From the NCBI GenBank assembly GCA_963775835.1, contig CAVZKV010000027.1, positions 182,231 to 246,230 on the forward strand: a stretch of 64,000 bases of DNA. The letters run 5' to 3'. Source of the stretch: AWTP1-13 sp963775835 (lineage in GTDB: Bacteria > Pseudomonadota > Alphaproteobacteria > Rhizobiales > Hyphomicrobiaceae). A program made the translations under genes and the position numbers. The notes beneath the pieces were generated by a model. That model was not told the DNA's origin and searched no databases. It saw nothing but the letters and a program-made list of their open reading frames with translations. Positions 56,741 to 64,000 of this stretch are shown here, one piece after another. Within the stretch, counting starts at the first letter, position 1. The number at the start of each line of letters is the position of its first letter.

Positions 56741-56873
56741 CCGCACCTGATCCCATCGAGGATAAGGCACTGGTGCTATGGGTCCACACCGCGCCAGAGG
56801 TGCGGGGTTCTGGTGCCGATGCGAACCAACCGCAAAGCTATAGGTTGGAAAAGCGAAGAGCATTAAAAAATTC

Positions 56874-56895
56874 GGACGCTTGTCGCCAAGCGTCC
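56874..56895. repeat. GACGCTTG hairpin element, copy 5
   Basis: GGACGCTTG-TCGC-CAAGCGTCC, perfect 9-bp arms. The outer base pair is lost on the left (C for G). Preceded by TTAAAAAATTC. Confidence 0.9.
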
Positions 56896-56957
56896 CTCAT
56901 CCACCGCTGCCGACACGCGCCTTCGCAGTGAATTGGTACCGTGGAACAACAGGAAAG

Positions 56958-57439
56958 TTAGTCGCCGAACCGCAACGACAGACGGCCCATCACACTGAGC
57001 TGCTGCGGGTCGAGAGTGACTGCGTCCGGTGGCGCCAACCAACGAGCCCGTAGGCTTTGGCCTTACCCCAGTCGTAGCCTAAACGACCGCCGAACCCGTA
57101 GGAGCCATCAAGGTCAACGCTGGCGCTGAAGCCGCCGAACCTCAAGCTCGATTCAGTAGATTGCCAGTCGTAGAAGCCGTAGAGCCCGACGAAGACCCTG
57201 GCTGGCAGGGTGTAGTCGAGGCCGGCATGTACGCCGCCGATTACTCCGTGCGAACCAACTCCATCTACGGATCCAGCACCAGTGATGCCAACTTCGGTGT
57301 TGGCGATGGACACGCCGGCATGGCCGCCGACGTAGGCTGACAATCCGCCGGAACTCGTTTGACGCGTGTAACCGTCACCCGCAAAAGCCGCACCCGCGCA
57401 GACAAGCATGCCTGCGAACGCAGTCACCACCTTATGCAT
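56958..57439 (-). pseudogene. Omp25-like outer-membrane beta-barrel protein, frame broken near 57040
   Basis: From ATG 57439: signal peptide MHKVVTAFAGMLVCAGAAFA, then GGLSAYVGGHAGVSIANTEV, LDYTLPARVFVGLYGFYDWQ and GYGLVGW-type beta strands of the Omp25/OmpA-like barrel. The open frame ends prematurely at 56990. In another frame the sequence ends QQLSVMGRLSLRFGD at TAA 56958-56960, a normal barrel terminus. A one-base loss near 57040 explains this. The barrel is also short for an eight-stranded protein, so an internal deletion is possible. Confidence 0.75.
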
Positions 57440-58239
57440 TGATCCCGCCCCATTACGCTTACGCTTCAACCACACGATGCTGCCTCAATTAGTGACAGCC
57501 ACGCAAACAGCGTTTGGCATTTCGAGAGCACTAGTTGCAGGCAAGCCACGACCTGCAAAAAACGCAACGCAGTTTTTTCGAGTTTTCAGTGATGGGCACT
57601 TCTCAAACTGGATCATGCGTCAGCGCGCGAAAGCAACAGCTTCCCAGTTCGCCAAAATTGGCCATCCACGTCGAAACCCAGTGATCTGACATTTTCAGCG
57701 AGCGACCGACAAGCAGCGCATGTCGGCAGGCGCGCTATCGTCGTCGGCACCGCATGATCGGCGGCAGACGTAGCCGCCTTCCGCGGCCAACCGGCGGCAG
57801 CCCAATCGGCTACCGAAGCCCGCCAGACCGAACCGACGCTTGGCCGAAATCATGTCCAGCGTAATCGCCGGGCGGGAGCAGGCCGAAGTGTTTCGCCGAC
57901 TGGCGTCCGGCGCGCGTGCGTGCCAAGTCTATTCGCTGTTCTCTAGGCTCGTGCCCAATCATTGCTTGGGCTGTGACCGCCGCTGGCGTCCACCTCGGCA
58001 GCATTGCACTATCGCCTTGGGCTTTGAGCCCAATGCTTTCGCCTTCTGTGATGAAGGCCCATCCAGTTGCCTGACAACAGCGTGTTCACCATGGACCGCG
58101 TTTTACAAGGACGCCAAGGCGTGGGCCACGATGCGTGAAGAAAGACGTGGCAGCGGAGGTTTGGGACGCCACCGGCCAGTTCACAGCAGGGAAGGCTTGG
58201 ATGATGGCCGCCTAACGGTGAGCCAAAACCGCATCTGAC
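57440..58239. other. 800-bp region without a supported gene
   Basis: Overlapping open frames on both strands without ribosome-binding sites or recognisable domains. It includes the OMP promoter near 57445-57560, which is AT-rich. Confidence 0.45.
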
Positions 58240-58473
58240 TTAGTCCTTGCGGAGGGACTGAAAGGGGAGCGATTGAGTTTTGACAGATGAACGAGTGAAC
58301 CACCATACGATCAGCGCCACACAAATGCAGGCCAAGAACACCGGCCACAACACCACGCCCGGCAGCAGGTTCTCCAGAATGGGCATAACGACAACTGGGC
58401 TGCTGCCGATGATGACTCCGATGACGACTGCGAGGCAAAATTCCACCCGCTCGTTCCGCAACCACGCTGGCAT
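58240..58473 (-). CDS. small two-helix membrane protein
   Basis: A 77-residue product MPAWLRNERVEFCLAVVIGV, then IIGSSPVVVMPILENLLPGV and VLWPVFLACICVALIVWWFT. Two membrane helices are followed by a short basic tail. The ATG at 58473 follows GGGGGAAA at about 6 nt. No family recognised. Confidence 0.6.
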   Translation of the reverse strand: MPAWLRNERVEFCLAVVIGVIIGSSPVVVMPILENLLPGVVLWPVFLACICVALIVWWFTRSSVKTQSLPFQSLRKD

Positions 58474-58882
58474 TTGATTTCCCCCTTACAAACCTAACGC
58501 TACTTTCTGTTGGCACCTCAGAATTTGCTATGGCGCACACCCTGATCTAGTGAACTGTTCTTCACGCACCACCTCGCCCCCAGCATTGCGGACGATGAGC
58601 TTCAACGGCAACTAGATGGCGCGCGATAGCTTAAAATTCGTGTTCCCGCAATACTGGCTACGAACCTCAACAAGATGCCAAAGAGCGTGTGAGGGCGGTT
58701 CTTCTGGGTATAGCTTGGTGTCCATTACGAGGCGGTTGCCATCGATGGAAACCGTCCTCCCGATTGACGATTTTTGGGTGCAGCTCTTGCATTGATGCGT
58801 TCGCCGATCTGTCGCAAGACCAAACCTTGATTGTAGGTAGAGTACGCTCGCTGCATCGCGGGCTCTACACTTCCTGTAATCC

Positions 58883-58970
58883 GCGCCGCTCTAGAGCCAT
58901 ACATCGCTGCCGTCCTTGATGACCGGGAAGCGGAAGCCAACCCATTTGGGCTCGTGCAGCCAATGCCGCC
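58883..58970 (-). pseudogene. second ATP-dependent DNA ligase fragment
   Basis: The complement reads HWLHEPKWVGFRFPVIKDGS, a clear copy of the ligase HEPK-DG-RF-VIKDG block also present in the relic at 51.1 kb. The active-site Asp of WDG is replaced by Val. Only about 28 residues remain. Confidence 0.65.
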
Positions 58971-59139
58971 CTTGGCGAACTTCCAGGGTAGGAGTTTCGC
59001 GCCAAGACGCATGCCCGTTGCCCTGCCGACACGACAGAAGTCCCTCCGAAACCAGATCGAATTACCGTAGTGCCGAAGACCTCGGTGGCATGCCAGCGTT
59101 GCCGCAATGTATCAGGAGTTCCTAAGAGCCGCGGACTAT

Positions 59140-59403
59140 TGCCTCAGCTATTTTCTGATCTACCTCCCGGTAGAAGCGCGGCGAACACGCGTTCTCGGCC
59201 GAGCAACATGACGCCGAAGAACGTCGCTTCCAACAAGAAGGCGGTGAAGGTTTCATAGCCAGGGAGCGGCCCTGGATCGAGCCGGTCTTCTGCGCCAGCA
59301 CTTTCCAGTTGGTGCCGAACCGAAACGCCATCACATCCCCGTTACGACGCCCTCGCCAAACGAGACCGCGAAGACAGCCTTTCGGCGCCCGGCGTCTCTT
59401 CAA
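59140..59403 (-). pseudogene. cytochrome bd ubiquinol oxidase subunit I (CydA) fragment
   Basis: One frame gives DVMAFRFGTNWKVLAQKTGS. Another frame continues PGYETFTAFLLEATFFGVML and LGRERVFAALLP. This is the CydA block F-QFGTNW then YEVLTAFFLEA-FLGVMLFG, including the haem-region glutamate. Two frames in about 65 residues show decay. Confidence 0.7.
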
Positions 59404-59639
59404 TCGGGAGTGCTCAGGGAACGTCTGGCTCTGAAATCAAGTCGCGTTGACGACCGTCAAATCTATCGGAAGACAAAGGCCCCAGTGGATGCTGGTGCCG
59501 CCGAGGCCAAGTCGACCCTGCGCCGACACCCTGACGGAATTGCCCAGGGTACGTCTCACTCCGAAATCAGGATTCGAACCGATTGCTCTGTTTGCGCCTC
59601 GCTGGCAAGGCCTGAAGCTCTTACATCGCTGGCGAAAGT

Positions 59640-60320
59640 GCCACATGTTCTGGGTTGGCGGGCGTCCAACTGTGGGGCCGCCGGAATAGCGACCTGGAAC
59701 CCATTCTCGATACAAACTTGCCCGGGTGCGGATCAGCGTGAAAGAAGTCGTCGACCAGAATCATCTTGAGCACAGCATCGGAGCCGCGTGCCGCCAGCAC
59801 CTTGCGGTCGAGGTCCGCGGCGGTGATGGCAGACAGGTCAGTGCCGCGAATACCGGCCACATACTCCTGCACATTCATCAGGCTGCTGATAAAATCCCAA
59901 TACACTTTCGGTATCAGGATATGAGGATCATCTGCAAAATTGCGCGCGAACCGATCGACATGGCGGGCTTCGACGCAGTTCAGTCCTCATCCGTCACGGT
60001 CTTGGTGATCTCGTGCGACGCACTGGGCTGGCCTCTGCGCTCGAGCGGGCCAGGCAGATTCTGCTGGGGCGACGCCGGCAAGTCAGCTGAAATCGAGCCA
60101 CAGGAGCGCTTCCGGCGCTCCTAGAGGAGCTTGGGGCGCCGCTACGCGCCAGTCCAGGTCGTGGCCCAATTTCGACGTTCCCTGGAGCGAGAGCTCGACC
60201 TCGCCATCTCGCGCAGCCGGGACAGGTCACGCGCCGCGCCGAGCGTCCCCCAGATCATGGGTGGACCTATATCGCTTTCTTCGATCCGCTCTGGTCGCTG
60301 AGTGCATCCGCAATCCCGGC
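59640..60320 (-). pseudogene. UbiB/ABC1-family kinase-like relic
   Basis: Pieces in family order: IWGTLGAARDLSRLREMA near 60.26 kb, then across frames VYWDF, SLMNVQEYVAGIRGTDLSAI, AADLDRKVLAARGSDAVLKM and ILVDDFFHADPHPGK. The last is the ADPHPGN catalytic motif with Lys for Asn. Multiple frame changes and a stop are needed. UbiB proteins act in ubiquinone biosynthesis, so together with the CydA piece this may be residue of a respiratory gene set. Confidence 0.75.
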
Positions 60321-60859
60321 AATGATGCCGCTCGTCAAGCGGCCTTTCGGCCTTCACGCGCGAGGAAGGCCTTGGGGGGCGGACATTGAGCCCAAGCGCA
60401 AGCAAAGGTGCGCACCTTGAGCAGCCGTCATGGACGCCTCTCGGAACTTGCCCGCGATCGCCACGAAACCGGCGGCATGCTTTGGGGTCTCCGGCGCAAC
60501 CTTGCCGCCGCCGCTGCTGCCAGGAGTGTTTGGCTTGCCCTTAATCACTGCACCTCCGCCACACGGCATCGGTGCGGATTGCGAGCGGGAGCCGAGCGCC
60601 ATCAGAGGCCAGTTGTGGGCCTGCACGCGGGCGCTGGCCGATGTGTTCATCACGTCAGGTTTGCAGAGGAAGCGGACATTTGCCGAACCTGTTTATCCAC
60701 TGAAGTATTGTTGTGAAGGTATGGCCGCAGAACCTTGGTCAGCGGACATCGGGTGAACAAGTCCGCTGGGCAACCCCCGGATGAACTCGACAATTCGCGA
60801 GACCAGCCAATCGCGACCATGTGTGAACGCGCGGCCGTCGGCATGGTAGGCTGTCCCTC
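60321..60859. other. 539-bp region without a supported gene
   Basis: Lies between the UbiB relic and the 3' end of fetB. Open frames of 60-108 codons on both strands lack ribosome-binding sites and recognisable residues. Confidence 0.45.
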
Positions 60860-61666
60860 TTATCTCTGTGGCGCGGCCAATCGATCAAGCCGTAAACGTG
60901 CTCGGCTGTCCGTCAACCTCCAGATACTTGCGAAGGTCGCTGCAAGAACACCCAGGCCCGTCGCTCCGCCAATGAGGAGGGTGATCAGGATCTGGTACTT
61001 GACGGCCTCCTGTGGGTCGACACCCGACAGGATCTGGCCCGTCATCATCCCCGGGAGAGAGACGACACCGGTCGCTGCCATGGAGTTGATGATCGGCGTA
61101 AAGCCGCTGCGGACGGCACGCTGGTGCGCCCCCGCCACCGCTTCCCATCGCGTGCTTCCGAGAAGCAGCCTCGCCTCTATTGCAGCGCGCTCTCTGTACA
61201 GGGCGGTGTGGAGTGTATCTAGGCCCAAGCTCACACCCGTCATTGTATTGCCGAGGATCATTCCGAACAAAGGCAGTGCGAACTGCGGCGACCACCACGG
61301 CATCGGCTGGATCTGCGTGGTCAGAGTAAACACCGTGACGATCGTGCCTGCGAGCAACATGGACGTGCCTCCGAGCCCGATCCCCCATACGCCGTGCAGA
61401 CGGCGATCCTGACGCGCCCAGATCTCCCTACCGGCAAACATCACCATGACGGTAGCGGCCAACAATGTGAGCCACAGAGAGGAAAGCGTGAAAATGGTCT
61501 TCAGGACCAAGCCCACGAGAAAGAGCTGAATGATCATGCGCAGCGCGGAGACGATGAGCTGGCGCTCGAGTCGGAGACTGAGTAGGATCGAGAACACCGC
61601 ATTCATCGCCAGGAATATCGATGCCAGCAGCAGATCTCCGTGCGTGAGCGAGATGTATGAGTTCAT
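60860..61666 (-). CDS. fetB: FetB-like ABC transporter permease (UPF0014)
   Basis: A 268-residue polytopic membrane protein from ATG 61666 (MNSYISLTHGDLLLASIFLA) with about seven hydrophobic helices. ALRMIIQLFLVGLVLKTIF, PLFGMILGNTMTGVSLGLDT and FTPIINSMAATGVVSLPGMM with TGQILSGVDPQEAVKYQI are the UPF0014/FetB signature. E. coli FetAB exports iron and protects against peroxide stress. The start overlaps the fetA stop by 4 bp (ATGA), so they are translationally coupled. Confidence 0.92.
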   Translation of the reverse strand: MNSYISLTHGDLLLASIFLAMNAVFSILLSLRLERQLIVSALRMIIQLFLVGLVLKTIFTLSSLWLTLLAATVMVMFAGREIWARQDRRLHGVWGIGLGGTSMLLAGTIVTVFTLTTQIQPMPWWSPQFALPLFGMILGNTMTGVSLGLDTLHTALYRERAAIEARLLLGSTRWEAVAGAHQRAVRSGFTPIINSMAATGVVSLPGMMTGQILSGVDPQEAVKYQILITLLIGGATGLGVLAATFASIWRLTDSRARLRLDRLAAPQR

Positions 61667-62298
61667 GGCGCGCTTCCCGAGGGCTGGTCGATCCTGCCAT
61701 CGCTTATTCGCAACAGCCGCTTTGCCATGCGCTCGGCCTGCCGCCGATCGTGCGTCACGAGCAGCAGGGCCATGCCACCCCCGCAGCACTCTCCGATGAG
61801 GTCCTCGACAAGTCCGGTCGCATGATCGTCGAGTGATGCCGTGGGCTCGTCAAGGAGAAGGGCCTCCGGCCTGCGGCAAAGCGCACGGGCTAGAGCAAGC
61901 CGTTGGCGCTCTCCGGTGGAAAGGCGACCGACATCCCATTCGAAGGAGCCGGCGAGCCCCAATTTCCCGATCAGCTCCGTCGCGTCGAAACTCGCGGGAA
62001 AGTGGTCGCGAACGCGATCCGCCCACCATCCGGATTCGGCAGGAACAAGCGCAACGAGCTTCCGCCACTCGTTGGCCGGCATATCGTCGCGCGCGTGTGC
62101 ACCGACCATAACATTTCCGGTGCTGGGATCGAGATCGACGATCGCCCGGAGCAGGAGCGATTTGCCCGCCCCCGATGGACCCATTAGCGCGAGACCTTCA
62201 CCGGCCGCAACGTCAAAACTTATCGGGCCGATCAATTTGGTTGCGAGTTGCCTGATCCGCAGCGCCGACACGTTTTCCCCTTGCGCGGACGGAGACAA
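61663..62298 (-). CDS. fetA: FetA-like ABC transporter ATP-binding protein
   Basis: A 211-residue ATPase: Walker A LMGPSGAGKSLLLRAIVDLD, signature VGRLSTGERQRLALARAL, Walker B ALLLDEPTASLDD and H-loop LLVTHDRRQAER. The short length and the DLDPSTGNV stretch fit FetA (YbbL). It pairs with FetB downstream. It follows the ATP-grasp-like gene by 28 bp. Confidence 0.92.
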   Translation of the reverse strand: MSPSAQGENVSALRIRQLATKLIGPISFDVAAGEGLALMGPSGAGKSLLLRAIVDLDPSTGNVMVGAHARDDMPANEWRKLVALVPAESGWWADRVRDHFPASFDATELIGKLGLAGSFEWDVGRLSTGERQRLALARALCRRPEALLLDEPTASLDDHATGLVEDLIGECCGGGMALLLVTHDRRQAERMAKRLLRISDGRIDQPSGSAP

Positions 62299-62326
62299 TC
62301 GCGCAGTTCAGTCCGTTGCAGCAGGA

Positions 62327-63406
62327 TCAGCGCAGTCGCTCGATTTGCGCGAGCGTCGCGGCGACAACAGGACCGAGCGCGTCGTCGGGAAAGGGGTAGA
62401 CCGAGCTGACGTTAATCTCGCAAAGGATATAAGTATCTGCGCCATCGGCGTCCTTCTCCCCGTAGAGAAAATCGGCATCCCATAGGATGGGCAATTGCGC
62501 CTTCTCTATGCAGACGATGCCGCAAAGCTGGTCCAGCCACTCTCGCTCTAGCCTGTCTTTGAGCCGCTGGAAGTCCGCTCGTGTGGGCGGGTAGTCGAGG
62601 CGTGTACCGGGCTGTGGTACGGCAGCGCCAGGCTCGGTCGGATAGAGGGCATTTACGAGCTGCTCGCCGAAGCCTGCCACGCGATCCCGTACGAGATAGC
62701 AGCGCACCATGCCCTCGGAAGCCGCCGCTGGTAGATCTGGTCGATCATTCCATCGCCACGCGAGAAGTATGGCTCGCATTGCGCGATAAACGCCGCGATG
62801 GACATCGTTGTCTCGACACTGCCACGCTTGGCGTGCCGGACCCGCACACCGGCGTGCGGAGAAACAACGGATACGGTTGAGGTGCCGGCGTGATCTGCAA
62901 GCTCGACCTTCCAGACCCCGTCGCCGCTGTGCCCGCGCGCCTGCTTCAGGACACGCGCCTCGCCGGTTGCCAGGCTCTCCGGCAGTTCCCTACGCATCGC
63001 CGCGAAAGTCGGATAATGGCGCGTGTCGCAGCCCCATCCCATGGTCCGCGTGCGAAAGAGAACGTCCTTGGTGCCCATCTTCGCGATCACGTCGGGATGG
63101 GCGCTCCGGAGCACCGGAGGCTGCGACATCGGCGAGCACCTTGTTCAGATCCGTCCTGTCGCGACCATCGACGATCGGATTAATCCAGACCAGCACGCCG
63201 TCGACGCACATAAGCTGCACTCGCAGCTGCTCGACGGCGTCAGCTAAATAGGGTGCTCCCTCGACCGCGACGCCCTTCTCGGCAAGCGCCCCAGCGGTCC
63301 GGGCAAAGCGCGAGTCCTCTAGTCGGGTCTTCTGTCGTTGCTCCGGATCGGCCGGAAACACGATCGCCACTCGATACGGTGAGATACCTCCGATAGTGCT
63401 TCGCAT
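62327..63406 (-). pseudogene. ATP-grasp-like protein (Cj0069-type), frame broken at about 63111 and 62717
   Basis: Three frames give one about 360-residue protein: VAIVFPADPEQRQKTRLEDS, DGVLVWINPIVDGRDRTDLN; SAHPDVIAKMGTKDVLFRTR, RVLKQARGHSGDGVWKVELA; MVRCYLVRDRVAGFGEQLVN, LPILWDADFLYGEKDADGAD and TYILCEINVSSVYPFPD. Lys in VLKQARG and the final Asp/Glu-x-Asn (CEINVSS) follow ATP-grasp logic. I recall similar Cj0069-family proteins but am not certain. Removing one base (63111) and adding one (near 62717) restores the frame. It sits in the operon directly before fetA. Confidence 0.65.
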
Positions 63407-63432
63407 GAATTTAAGCTCCCCGTCGCGCTCCC

Positions 63433-64000
63433 CTAGCGTCGCTCGTCGTAGGTCAATCCGCTGAATGCGGTGACGCTATCGGCTTTGGTCCAAAGGCCCA
63501 CCATGCCGGCCTGCGGGAAGGTGGCATCCTCGACTGCAAACAACGGCTTGCCGTTGAAGACGACGTTGAAACGGGCGCCACCGAACTCAACCCGCAGGGT
63601 GTGCCATTGGTTGGCGGCACGGCTGTCTTTCTGCCGTAACCGCCCGATTGGCCGACGAGGTCGAGCGAGCTACGTACGCCGTTCACGGTCTTGTAGAGCA
63701 CGACGTTGTTCTCGAGTGCGTTCGCGCGCACGACATAGTAGTAGTTGTTGGCATCTCTTGCCCGCCAGACGATGGCGCCTGCCCGATCCTCCGAGCCGAG
63801 ATGCGCTTGAACCTTGCCTCCACAGATCCATCTCGGATGTTCGTGCCCTCCTTCAACGCGAGCGGGTAAGTGGCCTTGCCGGATTGCCTCAGCACGACCA
63901 CGCCGTCGGCATCCCCCTCGACCGTCCATTTCGGCGTACCCTTGCCGGTCATAGTGAGAAGCCAACCTCGTGGAGGGCCGCCCACAGCGTCAGCCTCAAA
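63433..64000 (-). pseudogene. LamG/DUF1080-like exported protein, frameshifted, runs off right edge
   Basis: Frame pieces in order: GWLLTMTGKGTPKWTVEGDA and TYPLALKEGTNIRDGSVEAR; AGAIVWRARDANNYYYVVRA and NALENNVVLYKTVNGVRSSL; then MVGLWTKADSVTAFSGLTYD ending at TAG 63433. The pattern W-x-A-x-xxNYY-x-VRANALE-N-x-x-x-Y matches family proteins with a jelly-roll (DUF1080/LamG-like) fold, often exported. Three frames are needed. The N-terminus lies beyond 64000. It ends 27 bp before the ATP-grasp-like gene, in the same operon. Confidence 0.6.

Larger units (their letters stand above)
55573..56957. other. about 1.4-kb region with three hairpin elements and no supported gene
   Basis: A charged frame piece near 55950-56076 (VGDKLEESRRLVAKQKADEE) looks like the tail of a former coiled-coil gene. 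Otherwise only the GACGCTTG hairpin copies at 56228, 56713 and 56874 stand out. It also includes a GC hairpin CGCCCCAGGCCGCGGGGAG-type stretch near 56520-56550. Confidence 0.5.

Noticed and set aside
59560..59600. GATTCGAACC motif suggesting a tRNA T-arm
   Set aside because: No matching acceptor, D or anticodon arms could be folded around it on either strand.

Overview
The window is GC-rich DNA from an alphaproteobacterium, most likely of the Hyphomicrobiales (Bradyrhizobium/Rhodopseudomonas-like). The pointers are an H-NS/HvrA-type nucleoid protein, an Omp25-like beta-barrel protein, an HWE-family histidine kinase, a hybrid malic enzyme next to a DctA symporter, IS110/IS256 relics, and many orphan Bug-type binding proteins. 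The genus is inferred from family resemblance, not from a marker gene.

1-5.3 kb holds the start of a 3-hydroxyisobutyrate-dehydrogenase-like gene, several small proteins, an ECF sigma/anti-sigma pair with two good terminators nearby, and an orphan Bug protein. 5.9-14.3 kb is a minus-strand catabolic operon: amidohydrolase, a small protein, a Rieske ferredoxin-like protein, a complete branched-chain/aromatic ABC importer (livK-H-M-G-F) and a second amidohydrolase. This looks like uptake and breakdown of a small, probably aromatic, acid. 14.6-22.4 kb has a Tat-exported binding protein, another Bug protein, membrane proteins, a SCO1-like protein, an LVIVD beta-propeller and a Tat-exported metallo-beta-lactamase. 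22.7-31.6 kb is central carbon metabolism: an MDR oxidoreductase, malic enzyme, DctA, acetoacetyl-CoA reductase, a TAXI protein, then 4-hydroxyphenylpyruvate dioxygenase divergent from an Lrp/AsnC regulator. 31.7-46 kb has a MASE1-PAS-HWE kinase, glucarate catabolism (gudD-kdgD with a divergent Bug protein), an HD hydrolase, an H-NS-like gene followed by a candidate structured RNA, a TPR protein, a porin, and an unusual pentapeptide/J-domain/membrane/49-residue-repeat protein.

46-60.8 kb differs in character. Intact genes are sparse and small, and between them lie relics of IS110 (two), IS256, a plasmid-type replicase, a tyrosine integrase, ATP-dependent DNA ligase (two), CydA, a UbiB-type kinase and an OMP. 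Five copies of one 22-28 bp hairpin (GGGACGCTTG/CAAGCGTCCC) occur only here. It reads as a decayed mobile island. 60.9-64 kb is a minus-strand FetAB-like operon with an ATP-grasp-like gene and a LamG/DUF1080-like gene.

Reading frames are broken by single-base changes in many otherwise well-conserved genes (MDR, maeB, phaB-like, porin, ATP-grasp-like, LamG-like), and a two-base change fuses two genes at a 12-bp tandem repeat. Either the assembly carries indel errors or the strain is losing genes. This matters for every product call in those loci.
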